A DNA stretch of 64,000 nt from Gymnopus androsaceus JB14 (taxonomy: Eukaryota; Basidiomycota; Agaricomycetes; Agaricales; Omphalotaceae), in NCBI GenBank assembly GCA_009733575.1, contig ML769432.1:243352-307351 (forward strand), in the 5' to 3' direction. The notes beneath the pieces were generated by a model. It was not told where the DNA came from. It worked only from the letters and a program-made list of their open reading frames with translations, and searched no databases. The translations under genes were made by a program, and so were the position numbers. Below, in pieces: positions 11,210 to 22,939 of the stretch (positions within the stretch are counted from its first letter, which is position 1; each line of letters opens with the position of its first letter).

Positions 11210-11511
11210 CGTTTGTAGGGTTACTGTCACAAAAGAAGCACTGTCACAGGACGATTTAGGGCAGGCTGAAGCGAGCCGCTTTGCCACTTGGGTTCATTCA
11301 AGAGCTGAAGCTCATTTTATTCGTATACGTGGCTCTATACTACTTACATCTGTAGGCATACCTGTGGTTCATCCTTCTGGCGAAGGTGAGAAGGTGAGCG
11401 TAAGTGGACGTCAGTTTGTGATATCGTTCGTTGTTTATTATACAACATTCTCCCTCAGGCTCATTCTCTAATGTGAACCCGTTTAAGACCTTTTCTGCTG
11501 CGGAGCGGGCT

Positions 11512-13705
11512 TTAAAGTGTGCTCCGGCTATGCGAAGAAGCTATGTAGCTCGAAAGCACACCAAGCATTCCAAAGAACGCGAGAAGCAACGCCCAGAAGT
11601 ATCCTCCTAGAACGTGATACTTTTGAGAATACGCAAAGGCAGCACTGCGAAGATGATCAGCAATGGATACTATGTAAGTTCCGAAAAAGAAGCCGAGGTG
11701 ACATACCTAGAAGCAATCGCGCTAATAGACCGTGCCAAACACATCGAACATTGGACAAGACCGTTCGTCGCGCCCAATACCGTTGGATTGGGCACATTCT
11801 CTTTAGTTAGAAGCATCAACAACCTGTGAATCAAGATAAAGTGGCAAATCTGTGAAGACGTGGCAGTACTTACGAATAGGACATTCCACCCAACCTCGAC
11901 AGTAATACCACGAGAAAAATTCCAAGCCACAAATATGCCAGATATGCACCACCTAGCCTACCTGTGCTGTCCAATCCATGGGCAGCAATTGAATTTAGGA
12001 ATGGAAGGACAGCAAACGCACATGGCCAACAAGCCATAGTAGCAGTGAATACATTTGCTGCCTCGAACCGGTGAAGGAGAGGTGGTAGCGCAATAACCTG
12101 CATCAGCCCGCCCACAACTCCAGTCAAGGCAAAGATATATCCAATTGTCGTGGGCTACAAGAGATGAATAAGTTAGCATGAAAGACTTTCAGAAATCAAG
12201 CAGATCTATACCGGAAAAGCAAGTCCGCCGTGCTCAATGGGGGAATAGCAAAATAGCGCAAATACAATTGCGAATGATGTCCCATTGACGTCGAGCGCGA
12301 AGCCGCAGAAAGTCAAGTCACGGATAATAGGTAGAGATAACAAGTCTTTTAAGCCGAGGTTGGGCTTGAATGATGAATCCGATTCGTTGCGGGTGTTAGC
12401 GTCAATCGCCTGGTTGTGAAGAGCTTCAGTTTCAAGACGAGGCGAAGGTCCATCTTCTAGGCGTTTGGATCGCTTGGCAGGTAACGTCTGTTTAGGGATA
12501 TCGTAGTCAATAAATTTGCGAGCCAATGAATTTAAAAGAGTTGAGAAAAGATACCTACCTCTTCCACCCCCACGTATAGCATAATCGTTGCTAGCAATTG
12601 CAAAGCTCCGCAGACGAGACAAGGAAGAAGGTACGGATACCTCTTGAGGATTGTACTATTCTGAAATAGCTCGAACTGGTCTGCTGGGTTGGAGAATAAT
12701 CCTCCAATCAGAGGGCTTCAATAGATTAGTGTAAGTGGGATGTATGCGGAGAAATGAGGCAATCCGAGTCGATGATTTGCTTTCATTACTCACCCGAGGA
12801 TAGTTCCAACTGGCCACATCACACCATACCATGCAAAGGCGGGGGCCTGGTTTTCCTTCGTCGTAAGTTCTCCGAGGACGGATTGGACCACGCTGGTCGC
12901 TCCACCAAAGATGCCAGCTAATTATTCACAGCGGCTTCAGCCTCGAGCAACAAGCGAAGAGTCAATTGAAGGGACCGACGCTTTACCTACCTAACGCACG
13001 GAATATCATTAGTTGAAGAAAACTATCTGAGGCACCGAACCAAATTGTAGACAGTGCGAGCCCAATGGAGCCAGCTAAAATGATTGGCCTGCGTCCGATT
13101 CTGTCTAAAAATTGAATTTAAAAAGGAATTTCTTGATCAATGCATAACCCAAGGCTTACCGGACCAGCTAGACCATTGGTACAGTAGCAAAAACTGAGCT
13201 GCTGCAAATACAGAATCCTAGTAAGTTGAGGGTCCAAAGTAAGTTTCTTTGCCGGACGATTGAAAGGGTTTCAAGAACACTGACCACTAAGCCGCTATAA
13301 AACCCCACCTGCTCGACCTCCTTAGTGACGCCCAGAAATGCAACATACTCGTTAATGTATGGAAACAACTATGACCGAATTGAGATTTGGGAAGACATGT
13401 CTCGGCACTCTTGCACAATACTTACCTGAGAGAAATTGATAGGATCCATAAGTCTCATGAAGCATATCATAGTTAGCTGTGCTTTTTTCATGGAATTTTC
13501 GGTCGACGACGGGGATGACGGTGATCAAGGAAGACTCGGAGGACGAACGCGCGCGCGCTCCTCGTATATCTGCATCAATAGGCTTACGATGCAGAAGAGG
13601 GCTCGACTCGTTCGCATCTACGTAGATAGTGTCCGAGTGGTCACCGTCAGTAGCCATAGCGCGATTTTGCGGGCTATGGTTGTGCTTCAAATTAGAGGAA
13701 GGCAT
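11512..13705 (-). CDS. MFS transporter, DHA1/ZIFL-like
   Basis: Proton-coupled efflux or uptake permease of the major facilitator superfamily. Eleven exons: 13705-13588, 13481-13426, 13368-13285, 13217-13160, 13104-12991, 12917-12794, 12715-12559, 12487-12212, 12154-11874, 11823-11707, 11644-11512; 505 aa, a usual length. The acidic N-terminus with SSPLLH precedes QLTMICFMRLMDPINF (TM1). The loop 2-3 signature is DRIGRRPIILAGSIGLALST and the TM5 motif is VGTILGPLIGG. The central loop (ED..SPRLETEALHNQ) is polar, and the second half includes PTTIGYIFALTGVVGGLMQ and PNPTVLGATNGLVQCSMC. An alternative start at 13657 (MATDGDHSD) is possible. It follows the complex I gene on the same strand after a 379-bp gap. 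Substrate unknown. Confidence 0.88.
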
Positions 13706-14084
13706 ACCGTATGCCGCTAGCTAGAGTTGAAATTTATAGTAGCAGTACGTGTACTTCTGTGCAATGAAGTTCCCTAGATAAGAATCTGATGAGTCCTTAC
13801 CAAATTTCGAGTATTCCGGGTTGTGTAGATGAGTGTACGGAAGAGAAGTTGGATCCGGAACGCGCTCCATGAAGTAACTTATTTCTATAGAATCAGTGAC
13901 ACACTGTAAGATGTGTCATTGATCCTTCAGTACCCCTCAATATCAATATCGCAGTCGCAGATGCATAGATGAAACAGAATAAAAGAGCGAAATGAAAAAA
14001 ATTGTTTTGCAGCCAGCCTGTACTTGGTACGTTGTATTCGACATACTGACGGTCCATTCCACTCGTCTACATCAATTACACCAA

Positions 14085-16686
14085 TCATGCAAACGCAGCC
14101 TCCGCCTTGTGCCCTTCAGCGAAGCCATAGTTGTCCCCTTTGACGAAAGCCCTTGTGCATTGTGCCATTGTGACGGAGCTAAGAAAGAAAAAGTGTAAGC
14201 AACAAACACAAGAGGTGCAACTAGTTGACACTTACTTTCTTGAGATAACATCAGTTTGATAAAAGTTCGAAATCGGCTTCTTGAACGTTCCTCCCTGACC
14301 TTTCACTCCGCTCGTCTTCTTGGCGAGAGCTTTCAGACCAGCCAATGCAACATCGACCGACGTCCGCTCTGTAATATCATATCTCACCAGCGCAGGTGAA
14401 ATCTCCCACAATCTATCTCGCAAAGCAAGGACGTCGTCGTAGGGCAGAGGGGTCCCAACAATTACGGAGAGGGCACTGAAGAAGATTTAAACCGCAAATT
14501 CATGCACCAAAATAACCAATACTCACCGAATAATCTTCCAGTCCTCTCTACTGGCACCTGGAGGAGGCACTGCTGCCCTACCCAGTTGACTCCTTCCCTC
14601 CGTGTTAATCCATGTTGAGCTCTTCTCCGTGTACGCAGCACCAGGAAGACAAACATCTGCCAGCTGCGCACCAATGTCTCCATGATGCCCTTGGTACACC
14701 ACGAATGCATCTTGAGGAATGCTGGATGGGTCAACCTCGTCCGCATTGAGCAGGTAAATGAATTTCGGCTTGGTCTTTGATGCAGCAGGGGAGGGGACAA
14801 AACCAATGTCATAAGCTGCGGGACGGGAGGCTATCCGTTGGAGAATACTAAAACCGTTCCATTCCGGCGTAACTAATGTTGTCTTGTTAATCTCAACAAA
14901 GCGAGAAAGCGCGTTAAACGCAACTGCGCCATCTGCATGCTCGGCCAGCGCGCTTCCGACAATGATTAAAGGTTTCTTCGCTGTCTTGAACTTTTTCGCA
15001 AATTCGCCCTTGCCAGCAATGAAATCCGATAAAGCCTTGGCGTCTGCACCGAGGTAGTCATAGCCGTACATCGTGTCTGCACGTTCACCAATCAAGCCAA
15101 CCTCTAAACCGGTGTGAAGCCAGGACTTTCGTATACGCGAGTTGAGCACCGCAGCTTCGTGACGCGGGTTGGTTCCAACGAGAAGGATGACATCCGCCTC
15201 TTCAACACCAGGAACAGTCGAGTTGAAGAGATAGTTGGAACGGACATCGACACCATGAACTGGGGGAGATGATCCGCCTACCTGGTCGAGGGTTAGGTTA
15301 TCTGAGCCGAGACGGTTGATGAGGTCCTTGAGTGCAACGAGGGACTCGGTGTCTGCGAGATGGCCCGCGACGGCTTGAATCTCGTTATCTTTCGCGCCTG
15401 AGGCGACGAGACCGTTAGCGATTGCACTGAGCGCCTCTTCCCATGTAGCACCAACAAACCGATCGCCCTGTTTGACGAGAGGAGAAGTGAGCCGTTGGAA
15501 ACGAAGTCCGTCGTAAGCGAATCTCGTCTTGTCACTGATCCATTCCTCGTTCACATCGTCATTAGTTTTGGGCTGGATACGCATCACCTGTACTCCTCTT
15601 GAGTCGATACGAATATTCGACCCAAGAGCATCGAGCACATCAACCGACTCTGTGTTCTTTAGCTCCCATGGCCGCGCGGTGAACGCGTACGGCTTGCTTG
15701 TCAGGGCACCAACAGGACAAAGATCCACAACGTTTCCAGAAAGTTCCGAGTCCATTGTCTTCTCGACGTACATTCCGATCTGCATGTCATTACCGCGCCC
15801 AGTGGTACCAAGTTCCTCGACGCCAGCAACCTCGTTGGCGAAACGAACACAACGGGTACATTGGATACAGCGGTTCATGGACGTTTTAACGAGTGGGCCG
15901 AGATCCTTGTTTTCTACCGCTCGTTTGCCAGCAATCTCGTGAAAGCGGGTACGGTCAGAACCGTAACGCATGGACTGGTCCTGCAGGTCACATTCTCCTC
16001 CTTGGTCGCAAATCGGGCAGTCTAAAGGGTGATTTGAGAGAAGGAATTCCATCACCCCCTCGCGTGCTTCGTGTACCAGTGGTGAATTGGTAAATACTTT
16101 CGAGCCTGGCATTGCTGGCATTGCGCTGAAGGGAAGGGCAGGTAAGTATAGCTTCCAACATACATGCAGACAACCCACCATGACGCTACGGGTTTCGGTG
16201 ACCTCTCAACCTCGACTAGACACATTCGACAATTTCCCGCAATCGCAAGCCTGGAATTTACTAGCGTAAGAACTCGCTCTCCATCTAAGGAGGTTAGAAA
16301 TACCTGTCATGGTAGCAAAACCTACATAGAAAGTCAGATGACGTTTCAAACCCTCCGTTTCAGTAACTCACCGTGGTATTGTAGCTCCTGCAGCTTCGCA
16401 AGCTTGAATCAAGGCAGAACCTGTAGTAGTATTAGCAATGAATAGACACAACTGTTGGATAAAATCGTGCCTTGGGGAACCGTCACTTCCTTTCCATCCA
16501 CGGTCAAAGTAATGTCATGCTTGTCTAGCAGAGGTTGTTGATAGAGAACGGCGGTCTATGGAGATAGCAAAAAAGTATTAAAGGGCGGATACCCAAAAAA
16601 TAACAGCTTTACTCACTGTTGCTTCCAACTTTTCCGACCAAACCCGCTGCACTGGGTCGCGACACAGTTGTCACGAGCCTCAGCAT
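14085..16686 (-). CDS. nuo78: NADH:ubiquinone oxidoreductase 75/78-kDa subunit, mitochondrial complex I
   Basis: Largest peripheral-arm subunit of complex I (NDUFS1/NuoG); it carries one 2Fe-2S and two 4Fe-4S clusters in the matrix arm. Eight exons: 16686-16617, 16555-16471, 16420-16372, 16321-16304, 16250-16179, 16125-14527, 14475-14236, 14178-14085; about 742 aa. The Arg-rich N-terminus [15 protein letters not shown] fits a mitochondrial presequence. Cluster ligands are visible in [37 protein letters not shown] and [14 protein letters not shown]. The C-terminal molybdopterin-like domain is complete (to [14 protein letters not shown]). Exon 4 is only 18 nt. Intron 16470-16421 begins with GC. 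With the canonical donor at 16616, exon 1 joins exon 2 out of frame by one base, so the first junction needs checking. Confidence 0.93.
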
Positions 16687-17254
16687 GGCTTCTAATGAGC
16701 ACCAGAGAGACGGAAATAATAGATTTTAGAGAACAATGCGGGATTTATCCCGCAAGAGTCATTGAGTTCACCGTTGAAGAGAGTCAATGAGAGAACGGAG
16801 CGAAATACTGACAAGCCGTGCTTTACAACGTCTTTGATTGGCTGGTGATTTGTACGGCCTAGATCGGGTTGGGAGCCGGATCTAGACGCTTACACGAGCG
16901 TCTAATCCAAACTCGCCTCAGTCACTCAAAGTCACTATTTGGTATACGATAACTATCCAAAGATGAGCTCTGTTCACTAGTCATAGTTGAGCTATAGTTT
17001 ACCGCGATTCGTGACTTACATTGAACTTTGAACCTGCTAGTGGCGCGTACTATCAACATCCGTTGGTTTGTTGCGGTCGAATTGAGGCAGGCAGTCCTAA
17101 TATGCGTTTTGAATCCAGACTTGATCCAGACGACGAACGATCCTTATGACACTAATCGGGCTCTACTCTTCGACCAAGGAGTCTCAACGTCGACACGACG
17201 GATTTGATTCCACCGTGACATCCATTGTCCATCGAGTATTGACTGATTTGACTA
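16687..17254. other. intergenic upstream of nuo78
   Basis: No gene seen. It should contain the nuo78 promoter (minus strand, right after 16686); no TATA box is obvious, which is common for housekeeping genes. Confidence 0.5.
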
Positions 17255-17432
17255 CATCTGCAAAACCTGGTTGGTCCCCAGAGGTCTCCAGAGATCTCCA
17301 GAGCTCTGACAGCTGTCAAAAAGCTGTCAAACTCCTCCAGACGTCTCTGGAGGTCTCTGGAGATCTCTGGAATTACTATCCTTGCTCCAGAGACGAACGA
17401 AATGTATTGTGATGGTACAGGTTTTGCTGATG
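17255..17432. mobile_element. MITE of the CATCAGCAAAACCTGTA family (178 bp)
   Basis: The left end CATCTGCAAAACCTGG and the right end CAGGTTTTGCTGATG are flanked by a TA duplication. Internal arms use words such as AGGTCTCCAGAG and CTCTGGAGGTCTCTGG on either side of a CTGACAGCTGTCAAAAAG core. A CTATCCTTGCTCCAGAG motif near the right end is shared with the other copies. Confidence 0.8.
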
Positions 17433-17530
17433 TATTTTTCCTTCCCTACGCATATATATACTCATACTCAAGGTTTGTCGAAACATCAGGACGAAGTGAC
17501 CTCGAAGAGGTTGCTCGTCTTCAAGCTTCT

Positions 17531-19252
17531 TCAAGTCGGTCTATCTCGATCCGGATAGCAGGCACCAATTTCTGAACTACATGTAACCAAGGATTGAGCA
17601 AGGATCAAGCCAAGTTCATTGATACAATGATAGCAGCCACGATAAATACGAGGAGGTCTCGTTTTGCCAGCTATTTCCATCACCTCTTCCGTAAACACCT
17701 TCGTTAACTTGCAAAATACACTCTCCAACTGAGAAGGGATTGGCACCTCTCTTCCCTTGTGTCTGCGCAAATCATTACGGTACGACGAACTTCGTATGGC
17801 AAAATGTTCCATACAACCCACTTGAGGTTTTATAAACATTCCACGTTCAAGCGGTTGATAGTCCCAGGAACCTTCACAGCGTTCTTCTGCTGGATTCTTG
17901 GAGATTAGAAGCATAACATGGAGGTCAAAGCTAGAAATACGAAGATTATTCACATGGCATTTGAGTAAGTCCTAGTACTAAATAAAGCAGTCCATTACGC
18001 ATATCCATAATTACTTATGAACCACGAGCCCATAACTTCCTCAGCGTTTAGGAGAGCGTTACGGATCCTTTTCTTCATATAAAAGATCAGTAGCGTTATA
18101 TCATCAACTAGGTGAACTACTCGCCTGCAAAGCGCGATGCCAACTTCCAACCCTTCTCAGCCCAGGCCTTCCGCTTTCAAACTGAATATTCGCTGTTGTT
18201 CTCGAAGATCAACAAAACTCGACTGAGGAATGAGATTTCGGTTCGTTCGTGATTCATAATAAGTTTGCTGAGTATTATTACCACTCCATGTAGCCTCCGA
18301 TCGATGACCATTAAGTCTACTCCGACTATGACTGCCTCGGTCATGATCAAAGCTACTATGGCCCTTTGATAAATCCTGTATGGTTGTCTGTTTCCTAGTC
18401 GGAAAATATAAAGGTTTATTTCTAGAGTCTGGAGAACCCATTATAGATGAAACGAAGGATTGGGGGAGGTTGGTGTGTGTCGTGGAAGGAGATTGTGTTG
18501 GTGTAGGGTGATCATCAGAAACGATCTTGGGTAGGGCATCAGGGAGATTCACAGAGTCGAAGACAAAGAACGTACAGGTATAACATTCTTCATAGTGGCG
18601 TAAACATCGTTTTCTGAGACGTCGTCATACTGCAGAAGGGTTTAGTATTTCTCTGAAAGAAAAAAAGACAAGGAGAGATAACTGGCCTCGTTGGCGTAAA
18701 GATACCCAGCACTTCCACTATATGGGTGGTTCATCCTTCCAACTCGTGAATGGATCCAAAAGGTGAGTGCTGTGTGCGATAAGGAAAGTGCGAAATTCAC
18801 TTGAGGGCGGAGCGAGTAGAAGTCTTTGTGATGTTTGATGTACCATGGTGCGAAAGGTTCCCCAACAAGCTCGGGCTTCTGATAGTACCCAGCTGACACT
18901 GCTCACCATTAAGAATAGATGATCAATTTCGGCAGGTGCGATCCGAAGCGAGCTCGACACGAACAATTCATTCAAAATCAGGAATGTATGCCGAGGAACA
19001 AGATCGCAGAGATGGGGGCTCAGTTGGGAGCGATTCATTTTGGTGGAGTTACCAGAGGGAAATTTCTTCGAGGAGTCGGTGAGCCTGAGAAAGCACTGTA
19101 TGAGAGTCCTTTTTGCATCCAGCACGAGCATTATTCAAGGCCAGAATTGGTTTGAGTACTTAGTATCACGGATTTGGGTCACTCACTATGTGACGCAACG
19201 TGACGAGACGTGGCCTGTTTCTCCTCACTACTGCGTCTACTTCATCCAACAT
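17531..19252 (-). CDS. Uncharacterised gene, structure unresolved
   Basis: Several minus-strand open segments look coding but I could not join them into one frame. Exon 1 probably starts at ATG 19252 (MLDEVDAVVRRNRPRLV) and ends at a GTGAGT donor at 19187. Later segments include LSQAHRLLEEISL, LRIAPAEIDHLF, YYQKPELVGEPFAPWY with MNHPYSGSAGYLYANE, YDDVSENDVYATMKNVIP, a Ser/Thr/Asn-rich region (18552-18157) and a last open frame 17953-17531. No family was recognised. The frame conflicts around 18880-18900 and 18660-18700 may be missed introns or decay. Confidence 0.4.
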
Positions 19253-19402
19253 TCGAGGAACTTCGCTCGGTCTTACATTCACTGTGAGTCAACAGTAATA
19301 TCATAGTAACTCCTGAACTCATTTACGATCTTCGTCTCTAAACTAGGCGCGTTTTCATGCCAACCACAACTCGAGTCAGCCTACCTGCCAAAATGCGCGT
19401 CA

Positions 19403-21027
19403 ATGTCAACAATACCACCAATGAGTGAAAAGCTTCGATCAGTCATATGGTGTATCCGACCCGAATTTGCGGAAATAAACGAGATTTTGCGACTGGGCTT
19501 GAAGGATCTCGACGACTACGATACCGAGATTCACGAGCTTCAGTCGCGCATCCTGTATACGAACCTGCGCAAAAAGAGGCTAGAGGAGCATCTGGAAAAG
19601 CTTCGATCCTTGAAAGCACCCATCAGAAAGCTACCTAATGAGCTTCTCCTCCACATCTTCATGTTCTGCTGTAATCAGGATGAGCTCCACCAAGGTTTCG
19701 GCAGACCCAAACTGAATGCCCTTGCTATCAGCGCAGTTTGTGCTCGATGGCGAGACCTTGCTGAAAGTAGACCTTCGCTCTGGTGCTCCCTTTCGGTCGT
19801 GCTGTCCTCTTCTGAAGAGGAGTTCGAAGAATCCGAACATGCGATTGTTGCGATGCTGAAGTATTACCTTGCGCACTCCAAAGATTGGCAGCTCTCGCTC
19901 GATATTAATGCTGATGTTTGGTGGGAGGAAGCGGAGGGTATAGATCATCCAGCACTCGTGCTTCTAGCAAGTCAATCTCATTGCTGGCGGGATTTGTCAT
20001 TCAACGGTCACTTATCCAAAATTTTGCCCATCAGAGTCTGGCCTCAGAACCTCTCATATTCCCAGCTCTTGAAACACTCTGTATAGATCAAAGTGATTGG
20101 GAGGGTCGAATCGCAGACCTTTCCCTTTTTCAGCATGCTCCCCGATTGCACACACTGTCACTCAAATACACAGGATTTGATGAAACCGAGTCGAACTTTC
20201 CCTGGGCACAGATCACTACTCTCGACCTTAATACACGATATGAAAATGTCCATAGGACAGTTGTGTTATGTCCCAATCTCAAATCGTTGAGAGTTGCAGT
20301 CAATCCCATCGTCCAAATTCCAGATGCCCCTATTACGTCCTCCATTTCTTCGCTCACTCTCGAGTCTGAGGAAGATCATGAAGAGCATGATGCTATGCTT
20401 ACCCTCATAGAGTCACTCACGCTTCCATCCCTCAGTGATTTGACATTTATCAATAGGGTTCCTGCACGGTTTGCAGTGGGCTGGCCTGGATATTCCATCA
20501 AATTGCTCTTGGCTCGATCACATTGTACCATCACAGTTCTTTCATTATGCCAAATGTCGCTATCCGATAAAGAGGCAGTCGCTCTTTTGGAACAAGTGCC
20601 TTTTGTAAAGGACCTGACAATTCACGAACACCGTAATCCAGCCTCAGATCAGGACTGTCCGCTCACCAAGGCCCTTGTTCAGAGTCTTCATGGCTTTACT
20701 AGAACAGCATTGCACACTTCCTGTCAACCCCTTCTTCCTCATCTTACATCCCTTTCCTTGGTGGTCAGAGAGGCTGATAAATTTGATGACCTTGCATTTG
20801 TAGAAATGATTTCATCGCGTTGGCTTCCTCACTGGGACCCGGAATACGCTGTGGAAGTGGGACTCGCATGTCTACAATCTGTAGAGCTGGTGTTCTATAA
20901 CCGCCAGGAAGATTTGACTGCCTTCTCTTCGCTTATGCATCTTGAGAAGGCCGGCTTGCGAATATTTGTTGCGAAAGAGAAAGAGCTGCAACGAAAAGGA
21001 TATCAAAGATGCGCCCTGTGCAGCTAA
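19403..21027 (+). CDS. F-box protein (frame change or tiny intron at about 20000-20041)
   Basis: Likely substrate-recognition subunit of an SCF ubiquitin ligase, a family hugely expanded in agaricomycetes. ATG at 19403. Residues about 35-75 form a coiled coil (IHELQSRILYTNLRKKRLEE) leading into the F-box PIRKLPNELLLHIFMFCCN...LNALAISAVCARWRDLAESR. The C-terminal part is leucine-rich-repeat-like (about 20040-21027, FPALETLCIDQS onward). The two halves are in different frames. A 41-nt GT-AG intron (about 20001-20041) would restore the frame (LSFN|EPLIFPALETL); otherwise it is a one-base frameshift. Confidence 0.7.
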
Positions 21028-21087
21028 AGTTATGTACCATGTAGTATGACTCTGTATTTACAAAGTTTCGCGCCCAATTAATATAAG

Positions 21088-22489
21088 CGCCTTGACTCTC
21101 TGTTCCGATATGCCGTTCTCTTCCTTGTACACCTTCCTCCCGAGATATTCGACCTCTTCATCGACCATCTTTCCCATTCTAAACGCGATCTCAAAAGCTG
21201 TTGCCTTGTATCCAAATCATGGCTGTCTCGTAGCAGAACCCATTTATTCCGTCATATAACCGTGGGTTATGTCTTCATTCTAATTCAGAATGCATCGAGG
21301 CTTGTGGATGTCAGAGACGCGTATCGCGCTTCATTCCACAATGTGTTCTGTGCTCCAGGAATCTCCGGCTGCGTTCGGGGAATCTCGATTGAGGCCAGAG
21401 ACCTGAAGACTTCAGTAGAGATCGGCGAATTTCTCACCTTGTCAGGCGTCGGTCACAGAACACTTCCTATTTCCTCGTTTCGACATCTACCCTTCCGCAA
21501 CCTACGTTTTCTCAGTCTCGATTGGCTCGTCCTTGAGCACATCGAATCGGAATCTTCTTTCGGCGCCTTTGAAGATGCTCTTGTTATCCTTCCCCAATTG
21601 GAGCGTTTAATGCTGAAATCTGTCGACCTGGATGGCGACGATGGAGCAGTGGATGATCTTTTCGCCGCTCTGGCTACTCACTGTACAATGTTAACAATGT
21701 TGTGCATCGAAAGCTTGCAATATTCAGCACTCGTTCTCAGCACCGAATCCTCGAGAATCGAGATATGTCGCAGAATCATCGATGGCTGGCACTTGCAACG
21801 GAGTTATCACACCTCAATGATAGCACCGATTCCATTGACGAGCTTATACCTCAGTGCCAATATCGATTCAATGGTGGTCGAAAACTTTGTTCTAGCGGCA
21901 GGATGCTTGCAGACAGTGTTTCTTGAGCGAGCCTTCCTCCTCGAAACACATATCTACCTTCTTGCACCCTACGATCTCCGCAATGTCACGCATCTCTCCT
22001 TGAAAGACGTATACCGTAAGCTAACTTTTCGCTCATCTAGTTCTTCTTGCTGAACAATCATTAGCGATTGCGCAGGACTTTTCAGGACCACTTCCTCCAT
22101 TCCCATCACTCAAACGTCTACAAGTTATTGCACAGTCGTTCCAAGGAATTGTACATCTCTTGAAATTGACTTGCAGAATAATTGCTGGCACAATTACCTA
22201 TCTGCGTAACAGAATGGCTCCCGATACGAAATCCGACCACTGGCAAGGAGAACTGGATTTGCATATTGAGGTTCCTGACGACCTATGGGCCGTGGCAGAT
22301 GATTCATCTCATCTGCCACTGATAGATGATGCTTTCGATGTACTCCTTAGCGCGCCACCTCTACTTCACTCTATTACAGTCAATCAAGAATCAGTTGAGG
22401 TCTTAACGCGGCGTTTTCCCAAGTCTATGGCTTCAGGAAAGCTGTTGAATGATAGAAGTGATATCTGGTGGGACGTGAGCTGTTGGTGA
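21088..22489 (+). CDS. F-box protein lacking a clear in-frame start codon
   Basis: The open frame from about 21088 encodes an F-box (HLPPEIFDLFIDHLSHSKRD...LVSKSWLSRSRTHLFRHITV) followed by LRR-like strands. It continues to 22015, where a GTAAGC intron (22016-22064) leads to a second exon 22065-22489 ending in TGA. No ATG lies in frame before the F-box. The ATG at 21110 is in another frame, and a 9-nt first exon at 21032-21040 spliced to 21088 is possible but speculative. It follows the previous F-box gene within about 60 bp, so the pair may be a tandem duplicate with one member decaying. Confidence 0.6.
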
Positions 22490-22939
22490 ACAAACTATGC
22501 CTATGTATACGGTTCACGGTTCAGGCGTTTTTGCTTACACCTACATATCTATCTATCTATCTATTGCCCCAAGTTAACTGTTCATCCTTCAAGTTGTGTC
22601 GATCGTTGAACAATATCTTAGAAAGTGATATTTTTTTCCTTCGCTCGAAGTGCGCAACTGTCTGCATGGATATGTGGCTAACGATGGCAACGCGCAGGGC
22701 GGTGATCTCAGTTGTTGCATTTAGTGTCGTCTGGAAACTGACTGAAAACATGTAGTATGTCAAGTAGAGTACAGTAGAAAGCTCGATGCGGATTACTATC
22801 GTTTAAAAGTGGTAATAATGAATGAATGTCCGTGTAGTTAGAATGGCCATGATGCTAATAGCCTAAGAACTCAAAGCGATGAACGAGTAGAAAATGAATG
22901 GGGTCAAATGTCAAGGTCTTCGGTGTTACAGTAATATTA
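22490..22939. other. convergent intergenic region with (ATCT) microsatellite
   Basis: This lies between convergent stop codons. An ATCT tract is at 22547-22564. No coding pattern was seen. Confidence 0.6.

Noticed and set aside
6961..13705. AA9, methyltransferase and MFS genes considered as a secondary-metabolite cluster
   Set aside because: There is no core synthase, and the neighbours are housekeeping or unrelated functions on mixed strands.
15529..15942. Plus-strand 137-codon frame inside nuo78
   Set aside because: It is the antisense shadow of strongly conserved complex I coding sequence.
18882..18899. A 14-nt GTGAGC..GTCAG 'intron' in the unresolved minus-strand gene
   Set aside because: It is far below any workable intron length; the frame conflict there is left open.
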